The notes under the pieces: generated by a model
The model's database searches: none
Seen by the model: the letters and a program-made list of their open reading frames with translations, nothing else
What the model was told of the DNA's origin: nothing
Program-made: the position numbers and the translations under genes
Assembly (NCBI GenBank): GCA_902560815.1
Contig: CACENP010000004.1
Location: forward strand, 1 to 64,000
Length of the DNA: 64,000 bases
Reading direction: 5' to 3'
Origin: an uncultured Pelagibacteraceae bacterium
GTDB lineage: Bacteria; Pseudomonadota; Alphaproteobacteria; Pelagibacterales; Pelagibacteraceae
Part shown: in pieces, positions 42,523 to 52,992 of the stretch
Layout: every line of letters begins with the position of its first letter
Numbering within the stretch: the stretch's first letter is position 1

Positions 42523-43865
42523 TAAACAAAAAATTATTATTAATAATATTATTAATTTTTTTTCCATTTAAGTCTTTAGCATTAATTGAAATAGATATAA
42601 CAAGAGGTAATTTAAATCCCTTGCCATTAGCAGTATCATCTTTAGCATCGACCAAAAGTGACAAGGAAAAACTAAAAAAAGATTTAAATATAAATGATCT
42701 TGGTTTGGAAATTTCGAAAATTGTAGAAAATAACTTAAAAAAATCAGGTTTATTTAATCCCTTAGACAAAGAAGCCTTTTTACAAAAACCAGATATCGCA
42801 CATTTAAAACCAAGATTTGAGGATTGGGCTTTAATTAAAGCACAAGCTTTAATTACTGGAAAAGTAAACCTTGAAGACGATAAACTTAGAGTAGAATTTA
42901 GACTATGGGATGTTTTAGCTGGAAAAGAAATCTTAGCGCTAGCTTTTACAACTGTACCTAAAAACTGGAGAAGAGTTGGTCATATTATTTCAGATAAAGT
43001 TTACGAGAGATTAACTGGTGAAAAAGGTTATTTTGATACAAGAATTATTTATGTTGCTGAAGAAGGTCCAAAAACTCAAAGAGTAAAAAAATTAGCAATA
43101 ATGGATCAAGATGGCTTTAATACAAAATATTTAACCTTAGGAAATGAATTAGTTTTAACACCTAGATTTAACCCAACAAATCAAATGGTTACTTATTTAT
43201 CTTACTTTAAAAATTTACCTAGAGTTTATTTGTTAGATATTGAAACTGGAATACAAGAAGTAGTTGGTGATTTTGCTGGAATGACTTTTGCACCTAGATT
43301 TTCACCAGATGGTAAAAAAATAATTATGAGTTTTGCTAAGGACGGAAATTCAGATATCTATACAATGAATTTAGAAAGTAGAATTGTAGAAAAAATTACA
43401 AACCATCCTTCCATAGATACATCCCCCTCATATTCTCCAGACGGTAAATATATCGCTTTTAATTCAGATAGAAGCGGCTACCAACAAATTTACATTATGG
43501 AAAGTAATGGAAAAAATGTAAAAAGAATTTCTTTTGGAAATGGCTTATACGGTACACCTGTATGGTCACCAAGAGGAGATTTAATAGCATTTACAAAACT
43601 TCATAAGGGAAAGTTTTATATAGGTGTAATGAGAACAGATGGCAAAGGTGAGAGACTGTTAACAGAAAATTTTTACCAAGAAGCTCCCTCATGGTCGCCA
43701 AATGGAAGAGTTCTAATATTTTACAGAGAAACAAAAACTGATAGTAAGGGAGAAGGCTTTTCAGCTAAACTCTGGTCTATTGATTTAACAGGATATAATG
43801 AAAGACTTGTAGAGACCGAAACTGACGCTTCTGACCCATCTTGGTCGTCTTTATTAAGCAATTAG
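42519..43865 (+). CDS. tolB: Tol-Pal system protein TolB
   Basis: A 448-residue periplasmic protein with a signal peptide ([18 protein letters not shown]), an N-terminal alpha/beta domain that contacts TolA, and a six-bladed beta-propeller. The repeats are visible as [46 protein letters not shown] and [15 protein letters not shown] from about residue 245 on. TolB binds Pal in the envelope. The gene overlaps tolA by 4 bp and precedes pal by 90 bp, where pal has its own strong ribosome binding site. Confidence 0.95.
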   Translation: MINKKLLLIILLIFFPFKSLALIEIDITRGNLNPLPLAVSSLASTKSDKEKLKKDLNINDLGLEISKIVENNLKKSGLFNPLDKEAFLQKPDIAHLKPRFEDWALIKAQALITGKVNLEDDKLRVEFRLWDVLAGKEILALAFTTVPKNWRRVGHIISDKVYERLTGEKGYFDTRIIYVAEEGPKTQRVKKLAIMDQDGFNTKYLTLGNELVLTPRFNPTNQMVTYLSYFKNLPRVYLLDIETGIQEVVGDFAGMTFAPRFSPDGKKIIMSFAKDGNSDIYTMNLESRIVEKITNHPSIDTSPSYSPDGKYIAFNSDRSGYQQIYIMESNGKNVKRISFGNGLYGTPVWSPRGDLIAFTKLHKGKFYIGVMRTDGKGERLLTENFYQEAPSWSPNGRVLIFYRETKTDSKGEGFSAKLWSIDLTGYNERLVETETDASDPSWSSLLSN

Positions 43866-43944
43866 TACTTTTTTTAATAAAATATATTGATTTTTAGGCT
43901 TGTAAGATCTATCTAGTTGTGAAAAAGTTATAAAAAACAGATTT

Positions 43945-43950
43945 AAGGAG
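43945..43950 (+). promoter_or_regulatory. pal: Strong Shine-Dalgarno site of pal
   Basis: AAGGAG at 43945-43950 lies five bases before the pal ATG. It is one of the few full Shine-Dalgarno matches noticed; most genes here start without one. It fits high translation of an abundant lipoprotein. Confidence 0.75.
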
Positions 43951-43955
43951 CAGGA

Positions 43956-44441
43956 ATGAATTTAGGGAAAATTTATAAAAACATTTTTTTGGTTATTTTT
44001 TTAGGTTTTGTTTTATCGGCTTGTGCCACACAAACAGCTCAAAAAATAGATTCACAAATTCAAGGTGATGTATATACAGGAACTGATACAGTTGAGTACT
44101 TAGCTGACGGTGTTCCTGACAGAGTTTTCTTTGCAACAAATGAATCAGTTCTAACAACTGCTTCTAGAGAAACTTTACGAAAACAAGCATCTTGGTTAAG
44201 AAAAAATTCTGAAATAACTGTTGTATTAGAGGGACATGCTGACGAGAGAGGAACACGAGAATATAACTTGGCATTAGGAGAAAGAAGAGCTAATGCTGCA
44301 AAAGATTATTTAATGACTTATGGAATTTCATCAAGCAGAATTTCTGTAATCAGCTATGGAAAAGAAAGACCTGTGGACTCAGGATCTAATCCTTTAGCAT
44401 GGTCAAAAAATAGAAGGTCAGTTACAGTTAAAGCGAACTAA
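43956..44441 (+). CDS. pal: Peptidoglycan-associated lipoprotein Pal
   Basis: A 161-residue outer-membrane lipoprotein that ties peptidoglycan to TolB. The signal peptide ends in the lipobox LSAC (residues about 20-23). The OmpA-like domain has VFFATNESVLT near residue 65, then LEGHADERGTREYNLALGERRANAAKDYL from about residue 96, which binds peptidoglycan. ISVISYGKERPVDSG follows. A ribosome binding site precedes it and a perfect terminator hairpin follows, which suggests that pal ends one transcript. Confidence 0.96.
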   Translation: MNLGKIYKNIFLVIFLGFVLSACATQTAQKIDSQIQGDVYTGTDTVEYLADGVPDRVFFATNESVLTTASRETLRKQASWLRKNSEITVVLEGHADERGTREYNLALGERRANAAKDYLMTYGISSSRISVISYGKERPVDSGSNPLAWSKNRRSVTVKAN

Positions 44442-44460
44442 TAAATATTAATAAAAAATT

Positions 44461-44503
44461 AAAGACCCTTTAAACATATTGTAGTTTAAAGGGTCTTTTT
44501 TTT
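44461..44503 (+). terminator. Rho-independent terminator after pal
   Basis: AAAGACCCTTTAAAC (44461-44475) pairs perfectly with GTTTAAAGGGTCTTT (44484-44498), giving a 15-bp stem with an 8-base loop, and T residues continue to 44503. It is the clearest terminator in the window and sits between pal and cpoB. Confidence 0.93.
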
Positions 44504-44530
44504 GCCATCATTATAACTACAAATAAATTA

Positions 44531-45529
44531 ATGTTAAAAATAAAAAATTATTTTTGTCTATTCACATTAGCTATAGTTATAATAAATTTTCCAAATACTG
44601 TATTTTCTGACAGTCATAATTTAAATGAAGTTATAAAGTTAATGCAAAAAGATTTAAAAACTTTAGAACGGGCAGTATATTCGGATGATTTTTCATCTAC
44701 TGAACTATCCTCAGAATCTTCTGGCAAAATAGATCAAAATTCAGAAGAAGTTCTTACTAGACATTTACTTAAATTATCTGAGATTGAAAAACAATTTCAG
44801 GAATTAACAAATAAATTTGAGGAAATAAATTTTAAGATAGATAAACTGTCTTCAAGATTATCGAAAGTACAAGCAGACAATCAATTAAGGTTTCAACAAT
44901 TAGAAAGTGGGCAATCAATAAATAAGATTGACGATAATCAACAAATTTCTACTCTAACTAATGAAAATAATGAAAAAATTCTTCCCGGATCTTCTCAACC
45001 ACAAGATTTAGGATCTATTTCTTATAAAGATACAGAAACAGATTCAGAAAATCAAATTACCCAATCGATTGATACAACTTCAACAGTAGTTACAGAAACA
45101 TTTCAAGCAGAAGAAAAAATATTACCAGACATTTCTATTGAAGAACAATATGAGTTTGCGACAAGCTTATTAAAAGTAGGCGATTATAACACAGCAGAAA
45201 GAGCATTTAGAGAGTTTGTTATTGTAAATTCAGATCATGAACTCGCAGGAAATGCACAATATTGGTATGCTGAAACTTTTAGAATTAGACAATTATACAC
45301 CGATGCTGCTTCTGCATACCTTGAAGGTTATCAAAAATATCCAAAAAGTGAAAAGGCTCCTATAAATTTATTAAAACTTGGAGTATCATTAGTTCAAATA
45401 GGGGAAAAAGATCAGGGTTGCTTAATGATTACTGGTGTTCAAAAACAATATCCTAAAGCAAATCAATCTGTTCTTCAAAAAGCAAAATATGAAGAAAAAA
45501 AGTTTGAGTGCAAAAAAGAAAATTCATAA
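44531..45529 (+). CDS. cpoB: Cell division coordinator CpoB (YbgF)
   Basis: A 332-residue periplasmic protein. The signal peptide (NYFCLFTLAIVIINFPNTVFS) is followed by a coiled coil near residues 75-120 (LSEIEKQFQELTNKFEEINFKIDKLSSRL). A low-complexity linker rich in T/S/E/Q comes next, then a TPR domain from about residue 203 (EEQYEFATSLLKVGDYNTAERAFREFV). This is the layout of CpoB, which couples Tol-Pal to peptidoglycan synthesis. It follows pal after the terminator and overlaps tilS by 41 bp. Confidence 0.92.
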   Translation: MLKIKNYFCLFTLAIVIINFPNTVFSDSHNLNEVIKLMQKDLKTLERAVYSDDFSSTELSSESSGKIDQNSEEVLTRHLLKLSEIEKQFQELTNKFEEINFKIDKLSSRLSKVQADNQLRFQQLESGQSINKIDDNQQISTLTNENNEKILPGSSQPQDLGSISYKDTETDSENQITQSIDTTSTVVTETFQAEEKILPDISIEEQYEFATSLLKVGDYNTAERAFREFVIVNSDHELAGNAQYWYAETFRIRQLYTDAASAYLEGYQKYPKSEKAPINLLKLGVSLVQIGEKDQGCLMITGVQKQYPKANQSVLQKAKYEEKKFECKKENS

Positions 45530-46532
45530 TAAATTATTAATTCATCTAAAAAATCCAAAAATTAGTAAAATTTATAAAGAATTCCAAAATTTCAATAAAT
45601 TTAATTTAAATAATTTTAATTTTTCAGTAGCTGTATCAGGAGGCTCAGATAGCTTAGCTTTAGCTTACCTTTCCAAATGCTACTCAATATCTAACAAGGT
45701 TAAAGTGAAGTATTATCATGTTGATCATAAGCTTAGAAAAGAGTCATCTTTAGAGGCAAAAAAATTAAAAATATTATTAAAAAAATTTGATATAGATTGC
45801 AAAATATTAAATTGGAATGGAAAAAAACCAAAATCTAATATTCAATCTATCGCTAGAAGCAAAAGATACGAATTAATTCGCAAAGAATGCTTAAAGGATA
45901 GAAATAATTTTATTTTTATTGCACATCATCTGGATGATTTGTACGAAAATTTTGTTATTAGATTGCTTAGAGGCTCAGGTCTAAAAGGATTGGTTTCTTT
46001 TAATCAATTTAAGACTATTTATGATGATAAATTAAAAATTTTTAGACCACTAATTGGTTTTACGAAAAACGATTTAAACTTTATATCTACGAAAGTATTT
46101 AAATTTAAATTTGAAGATCCGTCAAATAAGAATACTGATTTTAAAAGGATAAGAATTAGAAATTTAATAAATAATTTAAAATCAGAAGGCATGAACCTTG
46201 AAAAATTAAGATTAACAATTAATAATCTTAGCGATTCAAATTTAACAATTAGTTATTACGTTGAAGAAAATATTCAATCTAATTCAAAATATTTTAGTCA
46301 AAAAAAGCATTATATATTAAATAGTAGTTTTTTTAACCAGCCTAATGAAATTGTTTTTAGATCTTTAATCAACTTAATAAGAAAAATTGGTAATAAATAT
46401 TATCCACCAAGAGGTAAAAGTATTAGCCAGCTATTATTAAAATTCAAATCAGGAGAGATAAAAAAAATTAATATTTCTGGATGTATATTGGAAAAAATCG
46501 ATAATTCTTTTATTATTTACAAAGAAAAATGA
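45489..46532 (+). CDS. tilS: tRNA(Ile)-lysidine synthase TilS
   Basis: Modifies C34 of tRNA-Ile(CAU) to lysidine so that it reads AUA. The N-terminal PP-loop is SVAVSGGSDSLALAYLS near residue 40 of the 347-residue product, with VDHKLRKES and IAHHLDDLYENFVIRLLRGSGLKGL downstream. The C-terminal part is smaller than in E. coli. I chose ATG at 45489, which gives a normal lead-in to the PP-loop; an upstream ATG at 45435 would extend further into cpoB. It ends 64 bp before ftsH. Confidence 0.9.
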   Translation: MKKKSLSAKKKIHNKLLIHLKNPKISKIYKEFQNFNKFNLNNFNFSVAVSGGSDSLALAYLSKCYSISNKVKVKYYHVDHKLRKESSLEAKKLKILLKKFDIDCKILNWNGKKPKSNIQSIARSKRYELIRKECLKDRNNFIFIAHHLDDLYENFVIRLLRGSGLKGLVSFNQFKTIYDDKLKIFRPLIGFTKNDLNFISTKVFKFKFEDPSNKNTDFKRIRIRNLINNLKSEGMNLEKLRLTINNLSDSNLTISYYVEENIQSNSKYFSQKKHYILNSSFFNQPNEIVFRSLINLIRKIGNKYYPPRGKSISQLLLKFKSGEIKKINISGCILEKIDNSFIIYKEK

Positions 46533-46554
46533 AAAAAAGACATTTTTGCAACAA

Positions 46555-46570
46555 TTTAACACTTGTTAAA
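46555..46570. repeat. Palindrome upstream of ftsH
   Basis: TTTAACA CT TGTTAAA is an inverted repeat with 7-bp arms, immediately before a TATAAT (46573-46578) in the 64-bp gap upstream of ftsH. A protein-binding operator overlapping the promoter is possible, but short AT-rich palindromes are frequent by chance. Confidence 0.35.
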
Positions 46571-46596
46571 TTTATAATAATTCTTACTTTATAGGC

Positions 46597-48501
46597 ATGA
46601 ATCTTAAAAATTTAGCTATGTGGGCGGTGATAGTTTTTTTGACTATTGGTCTATATAATATGTTTAAAAATCCACAAGGCTCAATAACACAAAAAAATAA
46701 TATTATATTTTCAGAATTTTTATCAGAAGTTGATAACGGAAGAGTAGTTCAAGTGGAAATCCAAGGAAATAACATTAATGGAATTCTTTCAAACGGTGAA
46801 AAATTTACAACTTACTCACCTAACGATCCTAATTTAATAGAAAAATTATCAAATAAAGGAGTTAGTATTTCTGCTTCGCCATTAGAAGAAAAAATGCCCT
46901 CACTTTTAGGAATTCTACTTTCATGGTTTCCAATGCTATTGCTTATTGCAGTTTGGATATTTTTTATGAGACAAATGCAAGGAGGAAAAGGTGGAGCAAT
47001 GGGTTTTGGTAGGTCAAAAGCAAAAATGATGAATGAATTAAAAGGAAAAGTAACTTTTAATGATGTGGCTGGAGTTGAAGAAGCAAAAGAAGAAGTAGAA
47101 GAAGTAGTAGAATTTTTAAAAGATCCAAAAAAATTTAGTAGACTTGGAGGAAAAATTCCAAGAGGCTGTTTGTTGGTAGGTCCCCCTGGTACAGGAAAGA
47201 CTTTATTGGCTAGAGCCATAGCTGGAGAAGCAAGAGTTCCTTTTTTTACAATATCAGGTTCAGATTTTGTTGAAATGTTTGTAGGCGTTGGTGCGTCAAG
47301 AGTAAGAGATATGTTTGAGCAAGGAAAAAAACATTCTCCATGTATAATATTTATAGATGAAATTGATGCAGTAGGAAGAAGCAGAGGTGCTGGTCTTGGT
47401 GGAGGAAATGATGAAAGAGAACAAACTCTTAACCAGTTATTAGTTGAAATGGATGGTTTCGATACTAATGAAGGGGTAATTATCATTGCAGCAACTAATA
47501 GACCTGATGTTTTAGACCCTGCACTTTTGAGACCAGGGAGATTTGATAGGCAAGTTGTTGTTTCAAATCCAGATATTCTTGGAAGGGAGAAAATTCTTAA
47601 GGTACATGCAAAGAAAATTTCAATGGCTCCTGATGTAAATCTTAGAACTGTTGCCAGAGGGACACCGGGTTTTTCAGGTGCTGATTTAGCAAATTTAGTT
47701 AATGAGTCAGCATTATTAGCAGCAAGAAAAAATAAAAGAATTGTTACCAATCAGGAATTTGAGGAAGCAAAAGATAAAGTTATGATGGGTGCCGAAAGAA
47801 GATCAATGGTTATGACAGAAGAAGAAAAAAAATTAACAGCATATCATGAAGGAGGACATGCTCTAGTTTCATTTAACATGCCAAGCTATGACCCTATTCA
47901 TAAAGCTACAATTATACCAAGAGGAAGAGCACTTGGTATGGTGATGAATTTGCCCGAAAGAGATAAACATGGGCACTCCATTAAATACCTTAAAGCTAGA
48001 TTAGCAGTTTGTTTTGGAGGAAGAGTTGCTGAAGAACTTATATTTGGTAAAGACAATATATCGACTGGCGCAGGAGGCGGAAGTGGTTCAGATATAAATC
48101 AAGCAACTCAACTTGCTAGAGCAATGGTTACAAAATATGGTATGAGCGAGGAACTAGGACCTGTAGAATATGGTGAAAATCAAGAAGAGGTATTTCTAGG
48201 AAGATCAGTAACTCAAACACAAAGTGTTTCAGAAGCTGTTGCTCAAAAGATAGATAAAGAAATAAGAAAGTTAGTTGACGAAGGTTATAATCAAGCAAAA
48301 CAAATCTTATCAAGTAAAATTGATGATTTGCACAAGATAGCTAAAGCTTTGCTGACCTATGAAACTTTAACAGGTGAGGAAATTGAAAATATAATTAATA
48401 AAAACAAATACCCAGCAGATAAACAAGATTTAAAAGTAGAAGAAGATAAAGACTCCTCAGCTCTTGGCTCGATAGGATTAAAACCGAAAATAGTTCATTA
48501 G
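46597..48501 (+). CDS. ftsH: ATP-dependent zinc metalloprotease FtsH
   Basis: A 634-residue membrane-anchored AAA+ protease. Two N-terminal helices (residues 4-22 and about 100-122) flank a periplasmic domain. The AAA part has Walker [11 protein letters not shown] near residue 195, Walker [14 protein letters not shown] near residue 250, and the SRH region [19 protein letters not shown] near residue 302. The zinc protease motif HEGGH is near residue 420. It degrades membrane proteins and, in E. coli, sigma-32 and LpxC. The rpoH gene is also in this window. It sits between tilS and folP, the usual order. Confidence 0.97.
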   Translation: MNLKNLAMWAVIVFLTIGLYNMFKNPQGSITQKNNIIFSEFLSEVDNGRVVQVEIQGNNINGILSNGEKFTTYSPNDPNLIEKLSNKGVSISASPLEEKMPSLLGILLSWFPMLLLIAVWIFFMRQMQGGKGGAMGFGRSKAKMMNELKGKVTFNDVAGVEEAKEEVEEVVEFLKDPKKFSRLGGKIPRGCLLVGPPGTGKTLLARAIAGEARVPFFTISGSDFVEMFVGVGASRVRDMFEQGKKHSPCIIFIDEIDAVGRSRGAGLGGGNDEREQTLNQLLVEMDGFDTNEGVIIIAATNRPDVLDPALLRPGRFDRQVVVSNPDILGREKILKVHAKKISMAPDVNLRTVARGTPGFSGADLANLVNESALLAARKNKRIVTNQEFEEAKDKVMMGAERRSMVMTEEEKKLTAYHEGGHALVSFNMPSYDPIHKATIIPRGRALGMVMNLPERDKHGHSIKYLKARLAVCFGGRVAEELIFGKDNISTGAGGGSGSDINQATQLARAMVTKYGMSEELGPVEYGENQEEVFLGRSVTQTQSVSEAVAQKIDKEIRKLVDEGYNQAKQILSSKIDDLHKIAKALLTYETLTGEEIENIINKNKYPADKQDLKVEEDKDSSALGSIGLKPKIVH

Positions 48502-48507
48502 TTAAAT

Positions 48508-49560
48508 ATGATAAAATATTACACAAGAGCGTGTAATTTTTATTATGGTTCAATATCAAAAGAAAAAATTAAGAAAAAATTATCACTACCATTAAATGGA
48601 AATGATTCAATATCATTTGATAATATAGAAATTATTACTAGAAAATTTAAAAAAAAAATTCATATCAAAGAAATATCAAATCAAAAAATTAATATTAAAA
48701 ATAAAATTAAAAAAGATATCAAATTAATTATTAGTAAAAAAAAATTTAAGGGTCTAAATTTTTTAAACTTTCCTCTTTTAATGGGGGTAATTAATTTAAC
48801 TCCTGACAGTTTTTCAGATGGAGGAAAATACAATAAGGAAAGCTCTTCATTCAAACATTTAAATTATTTAATAAAAAAAGGATGTGCAATTATAGATATA
48901 GGCGGAGAGTCAACAAGACCAGGAGCAAAGGATGTTGGCAAACTAACAGAATGGAAAAGAATTAAAAAGACTTTAGAAAAAACTAAAAAACTAAATAAAT
49001 TTATATCTTTAGATACTCGAAAAAGTTGGATTATGGAAAAAGGAATAAAGAATAAAGTTAATTTAATAAATGATGTATCTGGGCTAGAATATGATCCCAA
49101 AACTATAAATGTTTTAAAAAAATATAAAACTTCTTTTGTTATCCACCACATGCACGGAACTCCAAAAAATATGCAAAAAAATCCAAAGTATAAAAATGTT
49201 CTTTTGGATATCTATGATTTTTTTGAAAAAAAAATAGAAAAAATAAGATCTTTAGGAATTAAACATAATAATATTATTTTAGATCCAGGTATTGGTTTTG
49301 GTAAAAACTTGAAACATAATATGACCTTAATTAATAATATTTCTATTTTTCACTCTCTTGGATTTCCTGTAATGTTAGGAATTTCTAGAAAAAGATTTAT
49401 TAAGGATTTATCTGGAAAAAATGATAGCAAAGAAAGGTTGGGTGGCACGATATCATCTAGTTTATATGCAATGACACAAGGTATTCAAGTATTAAGGATT
49501 CATGATGTTAATGAATTGAATCAAAGTATAAAAGTATTTAAATCATTAGTTTTTAAATAA
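48508..49560 (+). CDS. folP: Dihydropteroate synthase with N-terminal extension
   Basis: Joins p-aminobenzoate to the pterin in folate synthesis. The DHPS barrel starts near residue 88 with LLMGVINLTPDSFSDGG, then CAIIDIGGESTRPGA near residue 129, SLDTRK near residue 167, LINDVSGLEYD near residue 186, VIHHMHGTPKNMQ near residue 211 and ILDPGIGFGKN near residue 254. About 85 residues precede it, very Lys/Ile rich and with no motif I recognise. The stop overlaps the glmM start by one base (TAATG). Confidence 0.94.
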   Translation: MIKYYTRACNFYYGSISKEKIKKKLSLPLNGNDSISFDNIEIITRKFKKKIHIKEISNQKINIKNKIKKDIKLIISKKKFKGLNFLNFPLLMGVINLTPDSFSDGGKYNKESSSFKHLNYLIKKGCAIIDIGGESTRPGAKDVGKLTEWKRIKKTLEKTKKLNKFISLDTRKSWIMEKGIKNKVNLINDVSGLEYDPKTINVLKKYKTSFVIHHMHGTPKNMQKNPKYKNVLLDIYDFFEKKIEKIRSLGIKHNNIILDPGIGFGKNLKHNMTLINNISIFHSLGFPVMLGISRKRFIKDLSGKNDSKERLGGTISSSLYAMTQGIQVLRIHDVNELNQSIKVFKSLVFK

Positions 49561-50894
49561 TGTCAAAAAAATATTTTGGTACCGATGGAATTAGAGGAAA
49601 AGTTAATGAAGGAAATATTAATGGAGAAATGTTTTTTAAGTTTGGTTTAGCTGCAGGAACATACTTTAAAAATTTAAAAAAAAATAAACAAGTAGCAATT
49701 ATTGCTAAAGATACAAGACTATCTGGTTATACTCTTGAACCAGCTCTAGTATCCGGCTTAGCTTCTGCAGGAATGCACGTATATACTTTAGGTCCATTGC
49801 CAACCAATGGTCTAGCAATGTTAACAAAAAGAATGCAAGCAAATATGGGTATTATGATAACAGCGTCCCACAATCCATATTTTGACAATGGTTTAAAGTT
49901 ATTTGGGCCTGATGGTTTAAAATTATCCGACAAAATTGAAAAAAAAATTGAAAAATTAATAGATTCAAAAATTATAAACAATTTATCTAAACCAAGTATT
50001 CTTGGAAGAGTTAAAAGACTTGAGGATGCCAATGATAGATATATCGAAATTTTAAAATCTAACTTTCCACCAAATTTTAGGCTTAACAAAATAAAGATCG
50101 CAATAGATTGTGCAAATGGTGCTGGGTATAAATCTGGACCAAAACTTTTAAAATCTTTTGGAGCAAAAGTTTATAATACCGGCACATCTCCCAATGGTTT
50201 AAATATCAATCAAAACTGTGGATCTACATTTCCAAAAAAAATTAAATCTTTAGTAAAAAAACATAGAGCAAATCTTGGAATTTCATTAGACGGTGATGCA
50301 GATAGAATTATTTTATGTGACGAAAAAGGAAAAATAGTTGATGGAGATCAGATTTTAGCAATGCTTGCCAAAAGATGGAAAAGAAAAAAAATTCTTAGAG
50401 GTGGTGTAATTGGAACTTTGATGTCCAATTATGGTTTGCAAAACTATTTCAAAGAACAAAAAATTAAATTTTTAAGAGCAAATGTTGGAGATAGATATGT
50501 AAAAGAAAAAATGCAAAAAAATAAATTTAATTTAGGGGGAGAACAATCTGGGCATATCATACTAGGAAAATTTGCAACAACAGGCGATGGGCTTCTGGTA
50601 GCTTTAGAGGTTTTATTTTCAATGAGAAAAGGAAAAAAAGCTAGTGAACTATTAAATATTTTTAAACCTATGCCACAAATTTTAGAAAATATCCTTGTCA
50701 GAGATAAAAATATAATAAATAAATTGGAATGTAAAAAAGCAATTAGTAAAGCCAACAAATTAATGGGAAGAAGTGGAAGGCTTCTAGTTAGAAAATCTGG
50801 TACGGAGTCAAAGATTAGAATTATGGGAGAATCACACAATAAAAATTTGATTATAAAATGTATAAAAATAATTAAACAATCAATAAAATATTGA
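49560..50894 (+). CDS. glmM: Phosphoglucosamine mutase
   Basis: Interconverts glucosamine 6- and 1-phosphate on the way to UDP-GlcNAc. The 444-residue product begins KKYFGTDGIRGKVNEG; the active-site serine is in IMITASHNPYFDNGLKLFGPDG near residue 102; the Mg2+ loop is SLDGDADRIILCDEKG near residue 242; the sugar loop is LGGEQSGHIILG near residue 325; and the phosphate loop is RKSGTESKIRIM near residue 412. It overlaps folP by one base and thiD by four. Order folP-glmM is conserved. Confidence 0.97.
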   Translation: MSKKYFGTDGIRGKVNEGNINGEMFFKFGLAAGTYFKNLKKNKQVAIIAKDTRLSGYTLEPALVSGLASAGMHVYTLGPLPTNGLAMLTKRMQANMGIMITASHNPYFDNGLKLFGPDGLKLSDKIEKKIEKLIDSKIINNLSKPSILGRVKRLEDANDRYIEILKSNFPPNFRLNKIKIAIDCANGAGYKSGPKLLKSFGAKVYNTGTSPNGLNINQNCGSTFPKKIKSLVKKHRANLGISLDGDADRIILCDEKGKIVDGDQILAMLAKRWKRKKILRGGVIGTLMSNYGLQNYFKEQKIKFLRANVGDRYVKEKMQKNKFNLGGEQSGHIILGKFATTGDGLLVALEVLFSMRKGKKASELLNIFKPMPQILENILVRDKNIINKLECKKAISKANKLMGRSGRLLVRKSGTESKIRIMGESHNKNLIIKCIKIIKQSIKY

Positions 50895-51703
50895 AACCTA
50901 AGACTAAAATTTTGATAATTGCAGGATCTGATTCTTCAGGAGGAGCAGGTATACAGGCTGATATTAAAACTGTTACTGCTCTTGGTTCATACGCTATGAC
51001 TGCAATTACTGCAGTAACTTCGCAAAATACCACTGGTGTAAAATCAATAGAGTCTATATCTCCAATAGAAATTTCAAAGCAAATAGAATTTACATCAAAA
51101 GATATTAAGCCAGACGCTATTAAAATTGGAATGCTTCATTCAACAAAGGTTATTAATGCAGTATTAAAATCTTTAAATAAAATAAATGTAAAAAAAATAA
51201 TTTTAGATCCTGTTATGGTTGCTAAAGGAGGAACTAAATTAATTGATAACCATTCAATTAGAATTTTAAAATCAAAACTAATAAAAAAAGCTAGTTTAAT
51301 AACACCAAATATCCCTGAGGCAGAAATTTTAACAAAAGTAAAAATCTATTCAGTAGATGATATGATTAGAGCTGCAAGAGTTTTAATAAGCCTGGGATCA
51401 AAAAATGTACTGATTAAAGGTGGGCACCTTAAATCGAGAATTATGCAAGATATTTTTTTAAATAAAAATGAAATATCAACTTTTAAAAACAAAAAAATTC
51501 ATACAAAAAATACACATGGAACCGGATGTACACTATCTAGCGCTATTGCAACATATTATTCATGTGGAAAAACATTAAAGAAATCTTGTGAGATGGCGAT
51601 TAAGTATGTTAACCATTCAATAGGATCAGGACCTGGCTACGGCAAAGGTCATGGACCAATAAATCATTTAAGTACAATAAGTATAAACAAAAAGTTTAAA
51701 TGA
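50891..51703 (+). CDS. thiD: Hydroxymethylpyrimidine (phosphate) kinase ThiD
   Basis: A 270-residue ribokinase-fold kinase that phosphorylates HMP and HMP-P for thiamine synthesis. Seen: [22 protein letters not shown] near residue 7, [21 protein letters not shown] near residue 30, the anion-hole VLIKGGH near residue 175, and [17 protein letters not shown] near residue 211 with the catalytic aspartate position replaced by the usual GTGC context. It starts with TTG, overlapping the glmM stop (TTGA). It pairs with thiE elsewhere in the window, consistent with thiamine from a salvaged pyrimidine. Confidence 0.93.
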   Translation: MKPKTKILIIAGSDSSGGAGIQADIKTVTALGSYAMTAITAVTSQNTTGVKSIESISPIEISKQIEFTSKDIKPDAIKIGMLHSTKVINAVLKSLNKINVKKIILDPVMVAKGGTKLIDNHSIRILKSKLIKKASLITPNIPEAEILTKVKIYSVDDMIRAARVLISLGSKNVLIKGGHLKSRIMQDIFLNKNEISTFKNKKIHTKNTHGTGCTLSSAIATYYSCGKTLKKSCEMAIKYVNHSIGSGPGYGKGHGPINHLSTISINKKFK

Positions 51704-52992
51704 AAAATGTAGCTGTTGTTGGGTCTCAATGGGGAGATGAAGGCAAAGGAAAGATTGTTGATTGGCTTTCTAGCGAGGCAGATGTTGTTGTAAGATTCCA
51801 AGGAGGACATAATGCAGGACACACTCTAGTTATTGACAATGTAACATATAAGTTAAGATTGTTACCTTCAGGAGTCGTAAGAAAAAATAAAGTGTCAATT
51901 ATCGGAAACGGTGTGGTTGTTGATCCATGGGCTTTATTAGATGAAATTAAAGAAATTAAATCCAAAGGTGTTGAAATAAATGAAAAAAATTTAATTGTTT
52001 CAGAGGCTGCAAATTTAATTTTACCATTTCATAGAGAAATGGATGAAATTAGAGAAGATGCAGCTGGCAAAGCCAAAATAGGAACAACAAGAAGAGGAAT
52101 TGGTCCAGCCTATGAAGATAAAGTCGGTAGGCGATCAATAAGAGTCATGGATTTAGTTTCTGAGAAAAATTTAGAACATAGATTAGAAATAGTTTTAATG
52201 CATCATAATGCAATTAGAAAAGGGTTAGGAAAAGATATTTATGAAAAAGATAAATTAATGCAAGATTTATTAAAGATAGCACCAGAAATATTAAAATACT
52301 CTAAGCCGGTTTGGAAAAAAATAGATGAATTTAAATCAAAAGGTAAAAAAATATTATTTGAAGGTGCACAAGGCATTTTGCTTGATGTTGATCATGGAAC
52401 ATATCCATTTGTTACATCTTCTAATACAGTTGCTTCGGCTGCAGCAACAGGTTCTGGTTGTGGTCCTAATTCAATAAATTATGTATTAGGCATAACGAAA
52501 GCTTATACTACTAGAGTTGGAGAAGGTCCTTTTCCAACAGAGCTTAAAAATGAGATAGGTGAAAAATTAGGAACTATAGGTAAAGAATTTGGAACAGTAA
52601 CAAGCAGAAAGAGAAGATGTGGGTGGTTTGATGGAGTTTTGGTTAGACAAACAATTAAAATTTCTGGAATAGATGGAATAGCGTTAACTAAGCTAGATGT
52701 TTTAGATCAATTAGATGAAATTAAGATGTGCATTGCATATGAAGTTGATGGAAAAAAAATTGACTATTTGCCTGCATCTGCAGAAGATCAATTAAAAGCA
52801 AAACCTATTTATCAAAGTTTTAAAGGCTGGAATAGTTCAACAAAAGGTATAAGAAAATTTGATGATCTTCCAAACAATGCAAAAATTTATATTAAAGAAT
52901 TAGAAAAATTTATACAAACTAAGGTTGCTAGTATTTCTACAAGTCCAGAAAGAAATGATACTATATTAATAGTTGATCCTTTTAGAGACTAA
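51700..52992 (+). CDS. purA: Adenylosuccinate synthetase
   Basis: Commits IMP to AMP synthesis using GTP and aspartate. The 430-residue protein has the P-loop [18 protein letters not shown] at residue 6, [12 protein letters not shown] near residue 36, [15 protein letters not shown] near residue 127, [22 protein letters not shown] near residue 225 and GPFPTEL near residue 278. The [10 protein letters not shown] block is intact. It overlaps thiD by 4 bp and meets rpoH tail to tail with a 4-bp overlap. Confidence 0.97.
   Translation: MKNVAVVGSQWGDEGKGKIVDWLSSEADVVVRFQGGHNAGHTLVIDNVTYKLRLLPSGVVRKNKVSIIGNGVVVDPWALLDEIKEIKSKGVEINEKNLIVSEAANLILPFHREMDEIREDAAGKAKIGTTRRGIGPAYEDKVGRRSIRVMDLVSEKNLEHRLEIVLMHHNAIRKGLGKDIYEKDKLMQDLLKIAPEILKYSKPVWKKIDEFKSKGKKILFEGAQGILLDVDHGTYPFVTSSNTVASAAATGSGCGPNSINYVLGITKAYTTRVGEGPFPTELKNEIGEKLGTIGKEFGTVTSRKRRCGWFDGVLVRQTIKISGIDGIALTKLDVLDQLDEIKMCIAYEVDGKKIDYLPASAEDQLKAKPIYQSFKGWNSSTKGIRKFDDLPNNAKIYIKELEKFIQTKVASISTSPERNDTILIVDPFRD

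Noticed and set aside
46812-47750. 312-codon open frame on the minus strand inside ftsH
   Set aside because: It lies fully within the conserved FtsH frame, its translation has no known motif, and long antisense frames arise from codon bias in such genes.
50444-50839. 131-codon minus-strand frame inside glmM
   Set aside because: Antisense to glmM catalytic motifs and low in coding character.
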